DNA of 64,000 bases from Didymella arachidicola. Lineage: Eukaryota; Ascomycota; Dothideomycetes; Pleosporales; Didymellaceae. Positions 40,617 to 49,597 of this stretch are shown piece by piece; the first letter of the stretch is position 1; each line of letters starts with the position of its first letter. The position numbers and the translations under genes are program-made. The stretch spans positions 62,001-126,000 of the forward strand of contig CM049996.1 in NCBI GenBank assembly GCA_016630955.3, in the 5' to 3' direction. The notes beneath the pieces are model-generated. The model worked only from the letters and a program-made list of their open reading frames with translations, ran no database searches and had not been told where the DNA came from.

Positions 40617-41399
40617 CTAGTGCATCTTCATCATGATGTCGTGGAACATGCCCTGCCTCGTCTGCTCAAATTTTTCAAACGCGTTGCTAACAAACCCGAT
40701 CGGGATCTGCTCATCACCGTTCGTCAACTTCTTCCACGTCTCGTCCGTAAACTCCTTCAGCGGCATGCCGATGTTGCCACCGTCCTTGATATCTGGCTGA
40801 TGCTTCTCATCGTGAAGCTCTGTCTGCACAGCCGGCGGGAAAATCTCGATGACCTTGATATTACCCGGGCCGGCCCGCAGCTGCTCACGGAGCACCAGAA
40901 TCATATGGTGCAGCGCGGCCTTCGACGCGCAGTAGTTCGGACATCTCGGGAGAGGGAGGAGAGCCAGTCCTGAAGTCGTATAGATCAGACTTGTTTCGTT
41001 ATCCTTCTTCTGCAGGAAGGGGATGAAAGCTGTCGTCAGATGCATGTAGGAGAGATAGTTCGTGCGGAATTCGAGCTCCAGCACATCCAAGTCAACCGTG
41101 TCGGGCTTGGAGAAGTCGAATCCACGTTGGATACCGGAATTAAGGACCACAGAGTCGAGATCGGGGTGCTCGTCGGTGATGTCCTGGACAAACTTGGGGA
41201 TCTTGTCGAGCTTCGTGATGTCGAAGGCTTTGGTTGACACCTTGTCTTTGCCATGTTTGTTGGCGAACTCGTCGAGCTTCTCTTGTCGCCGCCCGACGAT
41301 GATGACTTGCTTGCCATCTTCCACGATCTTTTCGGCAAGGGCCCAGCCAATGCCTGAGGTAGCACCGAGGACGAGGACTTTGTTGTACTTGAGAGACAT
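40617..41399 (-). CDS. short-chain dehydrogenase/reductase (DltE-like SDR)
   Basis: Single exon, 260 aa from MSLKYNKVLVLG (four further residues are possible from 41411). The Rossmann nucleotide-binding motif GATSGIG is at residues 11-17. The usual NAG motif reads LNSGIQRG, the catalytic Ser is in YTTSGLALLP, and the Tyr-Lys pair is in YCASKAALHHM. A basic residue pair follows beta-2 (VGRRQEK), which suggests NADP preference. The length and the FPPAVQTELHDEKHQPD segment fit the fungal DltE/oxidoreductase-like group of classical SDRs. The substrate is unknown. It sits near a divergent Old Yellow Enzyme-like gene, with a transposon remnant in between. Confidence 0.88.
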   Translation of the reverse strand: MSLKYNKVLVLGATSGIGWALAEKIVEDGKQVIIVGRRQEKLDEFANKHGKDKVSTKAFDITKLDKIPKFVQDITDEHPDLDSVVLNSGIQRGFDFSKPDTVDLDVLELEFRTNYLSYMHLTTAFIPFLQKKDNETSLIYTTSGLALLPLPRCPNYCASKAALHHMILVLREQLRAGPGNIKVIEIFPPAVQTELHDEKHQPDIKDGGNIGMPLKEFTDETWKKLTNGDEQIPIGFVSNAFEKFEQTRQGMFHDIMMKMH

Positions 41400-41829
41400 G
41401 TCGGGTATCAAGCTGTGTTCGGTGTGGTAGCAAGAGAAGAAGCAGACGCAGGCTTCATGTACCGCCGCCAGCTGGAGTATTTATGACGAGTTGGGCATAC
41501 GAAGCCCAGTCATCCGCCAATTGTGGTGGATCGATACGTCATCGCCGGTTTCCTAGATAGCAGTCAGGTTCGGCAGTTGCGGACACTTCAAATCGGAGGT
41601 CTGCAACAACGTACCTTTCCACACATCTTGTAGATTTGTGTAGGATTTAATCTACTGTGTAAGGTCGGAGGTATTGTTGTAAGCGGTTAGATAAGATTGA
41701 AAGCCAAGCATGCCGCCAGCTTGGAAAGCAAACTTCTCTCTTCCCTCGCCCTAACATCACCACCGATGGCAGCATGTCCCAGATGAGTGCTCTTAAAAGT
41801 AGGAGTACGAGTGGAGCCACCGAGGCCTA
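41400..41829. promoter_or_regulatory. SDR upstream region
   Basis: 430 bp from the SDR start to the TA target of the deletion-derivative transposon. No coding signal seen. Confidence 0.4.
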
Positions 41830-42306
41830 TAAGCTCGGCCATATACTTGCCGTCCACGTATAGTTTCCGTCCACCCTACCTAAAGCAGCCACACAGCATT
41901 GAGTCGTGATTACTATCCAAACAACGCATTTAATATGGATACCAAGAAGCTGGCTATACAAAGTGCTATCGTAGGTCTCAAATCTGGTGTTTTCAAGAGT
42001 GAGCGCGCGGCGGCATCCACGAACGACGTTAAGAGGCCGACGGGCAGGTCAACAACCACACGCGATAGCTCACTCAAATCAACAGCGGTCGATCGCGCAG
42101 CAGCTCTAGAGGCAGAACAGGCACGCCAAATGCCTGAGAGAGAGGCTCAAAAAGCAGCAGCAGCAGCACGCTCGCTTGTTTCTATGTGTACTGAATGGCA
42201 ATTATAATCGTTGTTGTTGACGTTAATCGCGACTCAAAATTGTGTGGCTGCTTGGGGTGGGGTGGACGGAAACTATATGTGGACGGAAACTACATGGCCA
42301 AGCTTA
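41830..42306. mobile_element. non-autonomous pogo-type deletion derivative, 473 bp
   Basis: Spans 41832-42304 between TA (41830-41831) and TA (42305-42306). Inverted ends of about 81 bp (41832-41912 and 42224-42304) agree at roughly 69 positions; most differences are C/T or A/G. Each end contains a direct repeat of the unit ccgtccac...tagtttccgtccac. Between them lies a short open frame (41899-42207) encoding an N-terminal HTH-like piece (LAIQSAIVGLKSGVFKSERAAA) joined directly to an Ala/Glu/Arg-rich tail. The DDE domain is absent, so an internal deletion of a full transposon is the likely origin. Confidence 0.8.
41899..42207 (+). pseudogene. transposase fragment (HTH start plus charged tail, no DDE domain)
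   Basis: 102 codons. Residues 15-36 resemble the first helices of the pogo/CENP-B HTH (IQSAIVGLKSGVFKSERAAAS); the tail EAEQARQMPEREAQKAAAAAR resembles the C-terminal coiled coil of pogo transposases. No catalytic residues. It may encode nothing or a DNA-binding fragment. Confidence 0.55.
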
Positions 42307-42580
42307 GTGGATGACAGCATCTTGCTTGAATTCTGACCAATCCCTAAATTGGCTTAAGCTCAGTTCAGGCGAGTGCTATGGAAGTGACCAATGAGAGCAT
42401 AGCAGCCTCACCTCACGATACAAGTCATTGGCTACATATGGAACACGAAATCCTTCAAGATATGACTTCACAGCGGGTATACAGTATAAGGGGAGCGGCT
42501 GCACGTTGTCGAGACTCACATCGTCGCACAGATTCTATCGAGCACTTTCAGACTCAACATATCCACGACGCTATCAAGTC

Positions 42581-43842
42581 ATGATCGCAACCGAGACCTC
42601 AAGTGCTCCCCAGCTCCTGGAGCCATTCCAACTGAGTCCATCGCTTACTCTGCGCAACCGAATATGCATGGGCTCCATGACACGCAATCGCAATACAGAT
42701 GCCAATGAACCTACTTCCGCAGCTGTTCAGTACTACTCCGATCGCGCCCGCAACGGTGCAGGTCTCATCGTCACAGAAGGCACATTTATTTCTCCCACGG
42801 GTTCAGAATGGCTTCACGCGCCCCTCATGACCTCCCCATCCCACGCTCTTGCCTGGAAACCAGTCACCTCGGCCGTTCACTCCGTCGGTGGCACCATCTT
42901 CTTCCAGCCCTGGCACGAAGGCCGCGCACAAAACGAGCTCGCGCCTATGCTCCTCTCGTCATCGTACCCGGTCCTCGCACCCTCTGCCATCCCCGCCAGA
43001 GCGGGCAAATACCGCTTTCTGCCCGGTAATCCAGGTCACACACACAACATCACGCCCATGACGCCGTCGCACATTGAGGAGGTGATCGCGCAGTACGCAG
43101 CCTCGTGCTCGCTGGCGAAAACTGCTGGCTTCGACGGTGTCGAGATCATCGCACAGGGAGGTTACCTCATCCACAACTTCCTATCCACGCGATCCAATAC
43201 GCGCACCGACGCCTACGGCGGCAGCGCAATGAATCGGTGCCGGTTCCTGCTCGAAGTCGTCGATGCCATTGCCGGTGTGTATCCGATGAGTTCCGTCGGA
43301 GTGAAGATCGCACCGTGCGATAATGTGGCGGATATCGCGTGTTCATACGCTGAGCTGAGCGAGACCTACACGGTTTTGATTCGCGAACTAGTTGCCAAAG
43401 GCATCGGATTTGTGAATCTGAGTCGGAGAGGCTGTGCGAAAGGCGAGCCGAATGATGATTTCTCGGACCATACTACGAGACCGCAGGGCATGGAGTTACC
43501 AGTTGATTATGAGCCGTTGGATGAGTTTGGGCCGTTAGTCAAATGTGAGGGGAGCAGGACGAAACTGATGGTCAATTACGGGTATAGCGTTGAAGAGGCA
43601 GAGGAGCTGGTGAAGCAGGGCAGGATTGATCTGATAACGTTCGGAAGACCGTTCATATGCAATCCAGTAAGTGGAGTCTTGCGCGCTGTGAAGCACTGTT
43701 CTAACTGTCAGAATAGGATCTCGTTGAGCGCATCCGGAAAAACATCCCATTCGCGGAGAATGATCGAGGTGGAAGAGTCAACTACGGTCCATACAACGAT
43801 ATCAACGAGAATTACAACGACTGGCCGACTGCCACAAGCTGA
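42581..43842 (+). CDS. Old Yellow Enzyme-like NADH:flavin oxidoreductase, altered active site
   Basis: Two exons, join(42581..43666, 43717..43842), 50-nt intron, 403 aa. The TIM-barrel FMN protein is clear: LFxPFQL-like start (LLEPFQLSPSLTLRNRICM), SMTRNRN, GAGLIVTEGTFISPTG, HEGRAQN, GFDGVEI, SNTRTDAYGGS, VGVKIAP, and a C-terminal phosphate-binding region ITFGRPFICNPDLVERI that only appears when the intron is removed. The family motif VEIHxANGYL, which holds the His/Asn pair that binds the substrate carbonyl (H191/N194 in yeast OYE1), reads VEIIAQGGYL here, so both residues are replaced, while the Tyr proton donor position is kept. FMN binding seems intact; ene-reductase activity on standard substrates is doubtful. 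Confidence 0.88.
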
Positions 43843-44303
43843 TTCGGACATCGTACAGAAGGAAGAAGAAAAAAGATAGAAGATAGAGACGGAGATTCCG
43901 CAAGTCAAGAAGGAGCATTATTGACCGAAGTCATGACCGAAGTGCACTGCGCAGCCTCCTAGAACAAGTCGTCTGACATACATTACTAGATGCTTAACAT
44001 CGTAAGTAGCATAGCGTGCTGAGCTGAAAGATCGTGGCTGAAGTGTAGAGCTTGCACCAGCCAATTATTGCACCCAGTTTGCGAAATTTGCGGGAGGCCT
44101 AACCTATGTAACTTTTCCGGCTTCAAGCCCCCGCGGCTAATGCTGTGCTTGTGCAATTCCCGCCTGAGTGTTACTTTCAATGCAATCATTCCCTGTGCTG
44201 ACCTCCTGTCTTTTCTTTTCTTCTTTACCCTCTTGTCCTCGCTGCCTTTCTTCCGTGCGCGGGTAGTTTCTGCGACTCTTTTGCTCCAGCCGGGTCAAAC
44301 ACC
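43843..44303. other. intergenic, no gene seen
   Basis: 461 bp between two plus-strand genes. A pyrimidine-rich segment (about 44190-44290) directly precedes the ATG of the Cys-rich protein, as in many fungal promoters. Confidence 0.4.
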
Positions 44304-45299
44304 ATGTCTCTCCGTCGCTACTTGACAGTCGCATCTTGTATCGCTCTTGCAGCGGCGCAGGGCAAATGCCGTTTCCCCAACGGTACCCTCTTGCCAGACG
44401 ACCCAGCATGGAATATCTACCAGCCATGTCTTGCTGAAAACGGACCGGTGACAACATGCTGCGCGCTCGCGCGCGCGAATCCACCATATGGCAATGTCTC
44501 ACTCGGGTTCACACAGGACGAATGTCTTCCAAATGGAGTCTGTATGAACCGTATAACCAGTAACGAGGGCGATCGGATAACCACTTGGGTAAGCTTCTCA
44601 TTATAACCTTTTAAGGTCGATTGATTGTGTGATTAGGACCACGGGCTAATGGTTTGAGGAAAACAGTTCATCGACTATTGTACCGAGGGAGGCCAGAAAG
44701 ACGAGGCCACAAAATGCGCCAATGTATGCTCAACCGGCAACCAGGAGCTCACGGCCAAGATTACACCTTGCGATGGAACGAAAAATAGCACCAAGTGGTG
44801 TTGTGGCGCCAGTACAGACTGCTGCAGCGGTGACTCGGATGTCAAGCCTATTGAGCTGGCGCAGATCTTGGGCGCAGTGTCTTCGAGCGTGGTCAGCACG
44901 AGTGCCTCCGCAACATCATCAGCGATGTCCTCCGCTTCACAAGCCTCCGCATCTGGCGCCGCATCGGCTGCACCTACAGCAGCGAACACAGAAAGGTCGG
45001 GGTCGAAGGGACTAAGCGGAGGCGCGATTGCGGGAATCGTTATTGGTGCATTAGCAGGGTTGGCCCTGGTTGCTGCTGCACTTTTCTTTGCAAGAAGAGC
45101 TTCGCAGAAGAAGAAGGCGGGCTATGGGCCGCCACCAGGCGCTGAGTATGCACAGCCGGCTGAGGCTCCAGCATACTCTCTTGGCCAAGAAAGGCAGGAA
45201 ATGAGCTCGACAGTCAAATATGCTCATGTTGCTGAGATGCCTGGGCCGCCGCCTATTGAGCTCCAGGGTGATGCGCCTGTGCACGCACTTAAGCCCTAG
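44304..45299 (+). CDS. secreted-type cysteine-rich single-pass membrane protein
   Basis: Two exons, join(44304..44588, 44667..45299), 78-nt intron, 305 aa. A signal peptide covers about residues 1-19 (MSLRRYLTVASCIALAAAQ). The ectodomain contains about 14 Cys in CRFPNGTLLP, TTCCALARANPP, ECLPNGVC, YCTEGGQ, KWCCGASTDCC; then a Ser/Ala-rich stalk (SSAMSSASQASASGAAS), a transmembrane helix at about 213-237 (AGIVIGALAGLALVAAALFF) and a Pro-rich cytoplasmic tail of about 65 residues. This plan resembles fungal surface sensors, but I do not know the family function. A decayed tandem paralogue follows 590 bp downstream. Confidence 0.8.
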
Positions 45300-45885
45300 A
45301 AGTTGCACATACTGCGTCTGCCGCAAATCGCAGGAGCGTGCCATTAATGAAAATGTTCAAACTTCTCTGTCTTCAGCGCCGCCTCCGTTGGTGTACATCT
45401 GCCGTGCTTCGGCCTTGTTGGAAACGATTCAGCATTCAGCCACACAGCCGTGGGGCTGGTTGAAGTCCAATGCTCAAGTCCGAACCAAGGCTCGTCTCAA
45501 CCACTGAAGACCAAAGTCCGGGCCTGGAGTTCCATCTGCTTCTGATCCATCTTCAATGTGGCTGCAGCACGACTATGTCGCCTCTCTTTGTATTCTTCGC
45601 TGCACTCAGCGCAGGCCTAACCTGACCCCAAAAACCGAAGTAACGCTCTTCCCCGACTACCATAGACTATCGGGCGTCTACGTCGGGGTTGGCGGATCAC
45701 AGAGGCCAATGAACTATTGAGTTTGCGTGATACCATCCTACTCTGACATGCGTAAAATTGGAGTTTGAGATGCTCCTGTCGAAGCCTAGGCTAATACAGA
45801 TCCAGCATATCTTGTAGTGCGAAGGACCTTTGTGCTACTCCTTTTCTTTAACTTCACACACCTCTGGAAAAAGCATCGCTGAACA
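45300..45885. other. intergenic between tandem paralogues
   Basis: 586 bp. Nothing coding is recognised; it presumably contains the promoter of the decayed paralogue. Confidence 0.4.
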
Positions 45886-46865
45886 ATGGCTTCTTTTTTT
45901 TTAGTCTTATTGCCAGCATCGTAATTCTTTCGCAAAGATACACTGCGGCTCAAGAGTTTGGCAAATGTAGATTCAGCAATGGCACACTGCTCCCCAACAC
46001 CCAGCAGTTTGGCCAGTATGCGCCTTGGCGAAGACAGGCAGCCTGTCAGCAATCTGTTGTGCGTTGATACGCGACAACGAGCCGGGGGGAAACCTCAGTA
46101 TGGGTGCAACGCGAGACGAATGCCTGCCAAAGGGGATTTGCCAAAACCAGTGGACGCAGAGTGAGGATGGTCTTCAGGTAACCGCGTGGGTATGCATGAC
46201 CGACCGTACTCCATATGGCATGCTGATTTGAGCAGTTCATAACATACTGCACATAGGACTACACTGGAGGAAAGTGCATGAATGTCTGTCCGCAAGACAG
46301 TAAGATAACGCCATGCACTAGAAAGGGGGACAGCGACAGATGGTGTTGCGGAGACTCGAACAGCTGCTGCAGGTCGAACATCGGGGTGGTTACTCTAGCT
46401 CAAGTGCTGGGGGCCGGAATCTCATCGATTTCGTTCAGCTCGTCGAGCGCAGGAAGTCAGTCGTCAAGTGCACGCACATTCGGAACCGCGACAGGGAGCG
46501 CGCTCATATCCACGTTGCCTACCGCCTAGACAACCCCAACCGAGAGCGCGCATAATGACGATCCGAGAGATCTGGCCGGAGGTTTGATGGCTGCTGTCGT
46601 CATTGCAGCGATAGCTGGGGTTGCAGGGGTTGTTGTGGGATGCTGGTTCGTTCGACGCCGTCTTCGCAAAAGTCGAAGACTGGCGACGAGAGAGCACGGA
46701 CCCGTCGTTACCGGTATGTACAAGGCTGACACACACCAAGCGCCTGTGATACACGAGGTGGGGGTTGTAGATACAAAGCCAGAGCTCTATAGCCGTTCTA
46801 CGCCGTGCGAGCTCGCTTCTGAGCCTTGTGAGCTCGATTCATCTCAGTTTCATGCAGCGAGGTAA
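45886..46865 (+). pseudogene. decayed tandem copy of the Cys-rich membrane protein gene
   Basis: Aligns along its length with 44304-45299. The signal peptide frame (SLIASIVILSQRYTAAQ) is out of frame with the ATG at 45886 because the T-run 45894-45902 has nine T where ten would restore it. CRFSNGTLLPNTQQFGQYAP then loses frame: a 4-nt deletion near 46022 removes a conserved Cys codon before LAKTGSLSAICCAL. After the conserved intron (donor GTATGC at 46190, acceptor at about 46235) an in-frame TAG interrupts YCT*DYTGGKC, and another TAG (46527-46529) lies in the Ser/Thr stalk before the TM helix (AAVVIAAIAGVAGVVVGCWF). Conserved Cys blocks DECLPKGIC, RWCCGDSNSCC remain readable. Confidence 0.82.
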
Positions 46866-47990
46866 GGCTTAGGCTGGAAGATGGAGACCTTGAAAGATTG
46901 TGACTTGTGGCAACCGGTAGTTGAGTCAACACGGTAAAATGCTTAGTATTTACCAGCAAGAAGCTCAGGGGTGTGCCGAACAAGGTTCTGTGCAATCCCA
47001 TGCTTTTGTGTGGTCTCAATCACGGTCTTCCGCCGGATCGCCAAGTGATGGAGGTACGCTACAGAAGCAGCTTCTTTGGTGGTCTTGTTGTCTCCGCTCA
47101 GCATGTTCTTCAGATTGATCCAGTAGTGTAGCGCAGCACACTCGGTATCGGTGATGACATAGCGGAGTTCCGGTAGCAAATGGAGTAGTCGACGACATTG
47201 GTAGAACGATGTGAGCTGTCAAAGGGCAACACGCAGCTGTTGATGCTGGTGTCAAGAGGTCTCTCTTCTCTAGTGTGAATGAGAGAGCATAGAGCATAGA
47301 ACAAATACAAGACACGCGACTCTCCTGAACTACCGGTATTTGCACACATACAGTGTGACTTTAATGCCACAGTGTGACTTTGATGCACCGCAGATGTGCA
47401 GCTCCTCTGCGTTCCAGGCCTGCGCATAGTCTTCAGCTGCCGGATACCGGCACTTCATGGTACGCGCTGCTAGGCAAGCTTGATGCCGCAGCATCCAGAC
47501 CCCATAGTGTGTGGGGCGGCCCCCAATTTCGCAAAAGCTTAAAAGGACTGCCACTGCCGCTGCCACACATTGTGGCACAGTCATACGTCATACTGCTGCT
47601 TCGTTTAGGCGTGATCGCACCGCGCGTGTTGTCGTTCTCTTGGGTAAATTATTGCTGTTGCTAAACTGCTTATCTTACACCTAGATCATTGCTCTTGACC
47701 GCCCTTTCAAACGGCACGGTTCCATTTCTCTTTTCGCGCGCATTACAGCACAATCTTGTTCGAGTACTGGACCGAGACGCCCCAGGGAACAAGCCACCAG
47801 TGACAAAGGAAAAGTTAGGAAAAAGGACGCAGGAAACAAGAGTTCGTCGTTTCCAGACCGAACTGGTATCCAGGAAGATGTACAAAGGAAACAGATCGCA
47901 CCGCACTGCATGCGCTCGTGTTCCGGGTCTAGCTTTCAACTCAGAAAGCTGGGGATGGAGCTGGGGAGGTTGTGGCTTGACTGCCAGTTC
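46866..47990. other. intergenic with one unresolved open frame
   Basis: 1.1 kb. A minus-strand frame at 46943-47179 (78 codons, begins MLPELRYVITDTECAALHYW) has a balanced composition and could be part of a gene, but no neighbours, splice partners or family are recognised. Otherwise empty. Confidence 0.35.
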
Positions 47991-49597
47991 TTAGCTGGTG
48001 GCAAAGAATCTCGCAACAAGACCGTTGCCGGTAGGGCCACCCTGAACGTTGTCGGGGTAAATGTAGAACGCAAGCGCAATGATAGCGTAGCTGGCGAAAG
48101 TTAGCGTAAGGCAGTCAATTGAGGCGTTGGTACTCACGTTCCCAGGCACATAGCGCCCTCGAGGTAGTTGCTCTTTCCGTCTTGGATCAGGTAGTTGACG
48201 ATCAACACCGAGATGAAGAAGATGATGGTCTCGAAACCCTGGAAGTGCAGAGTCATAGGCTGGCCCATGATCCAGCCAAGGATGACAAGGAAGGGAGTGA
48301 CGAAGAGCGCGATCTGCATGGAGCTGCCAATGGCGACATTGATGGCCAGATCCATCTTGCCCTTGTATGCGACAATGACGGCGGTGACGTGCTCGGCGGC
48401 GTTTCCAACGATTGGGATCAGGATCAGACCCACAAAGGTCTTGCTGATGTGTGCAGACTCCACGATCGAATCGATGCTATCGACCAGGTATTCGGCGCAG
48501 ACGGCGACGAGGACGGTGACCAAGACAAGCGCGACACCGGCAGCGACGGGAGACAGGATCTGGCCGTCCTCGTTCTCGTCATCGCCACCCTCCTGGTTCT
48601 CGACATCGGCGAAGAGCGCGTGGTGGGAATACAGCTGGAAGTACAGGTACAGGACGTACAGAATGAGGAGAATGATCGAAGTGCCGTGGGACAGGAGCAG
48701 GACGTTCTTCTCAGCCTCGTGGGTGCCACCGTTCTCCTTGTCACCGGAGATGGTAGCATAAAGAGTCGCCGGAATGATCAGCGACGCGGACGCAACAGCC
48801 ATGAGGGAAGACATGGTCGACGCAACGGTCTCGTTGAAGCTGCGCTCCTGCTCGCGAATGCCGCCAGCGAGGAAACAGCAACCAAGCACAAGCAGGATGT
48901 TGGAGAGAATGCTGCCCAGCATACTAGCCTGGACGATGCGAATCTCGCCCTCCCTCAGCGCAACGATGCTAACGATCAGCTCGACGGCGTTGCCAAAAGT
49001 CGCGTTCATGAGGCCACCGAGTGTCTGGCCGAGCTTGGCGGAGAGCTCTTCGGTCGCGAAGGAGAGAAGCGCAGCGAGGGGGATGATGGCGATGAAGTTG
49101 AGAATGAAGACAGCGGTGGGGTTCCATCCCATGGCGCCGGCGATGATGCCGATGGGCACGAAGACGAGGAAGACGTTGACATAGTTGCTCACCAGCGTCG
49201 CGTACACGAGGTGCAGGAAGTGCTTGGGCAGTCTGGTGAGGGCGGACTCGTCAGACCGGGTGGTGCCAATCAGCGGGGTGTGCTCCGTTGAGCCATTCTG
49301 AGGTTGCGGCATGCCGGACTGAGGTTCACTGATGGAGCGATTGCTGCCGTGGCGAGCGATGCGGTGGAACTCGCGCTTTATGTTTTCTGCCAAGTCCGGG
49401 TCAGCCAAGACCGCCGAGTACTTTTGTATCGGACAAGTGCTGGGAAGGGCTCGGTAGAGAAAGGTGGTGCTGCGCCTACAGTCGAGAGGCGGCAGGTCAC
49501 AGGATCTTGTGCGCGGGTGTTGGGTTGCAAGGTTCCAAGACAGGAGGGGTGATTGAAGCCGGCAGACCGAAAGCGGACAGCTCTGTGCAGGATGCAA
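47991..49597 (-). CDS. VCX1: vacuolar Ca2+/H+ exchanger (Vcx1-like CaCA family)
   Basis: The last two exons are clear: complement(47991..48090, 48138..49597); the 47-nt intron splits a Thr codon and the last exon adds YAIIALAFYIYPDNVQGG. Eleven hydrophobic segments surround the two cation-binding alpha-repeats GNAVELIVSIVAL and GNAAEHVTAVIVAYKG, with an acidic loop between (ENQEGGDDENEDGQ). Such proteins move cytosolic Ca2+ into the vacuole against protons. The N-terminus is uncertain: the long frame starts at 49597, but the first 70 residues do not look conserved. An alternative is a 4-nt first exon (ATGA, 49612-49615) spliced to 49386, giving MKNIKREFHRIARHG. Confidence 0.85.

Noticed and set aside
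40617..43842. SDR and Old Yellow Enzyme genes as one functional pair
   Set aside because: They are divergent and separated by 1.18 kb with a transposon remnant between; nothing in the sequence links their substrates.
48119..49291. 390-codon plus-strand frame opposite the Ca2+/H+ exchanger
   Set aside because: Composition (D, G, V, H rich) is that of an antisense read of membrane helices; the minus strand encodes both CaCA alpha-repeats.
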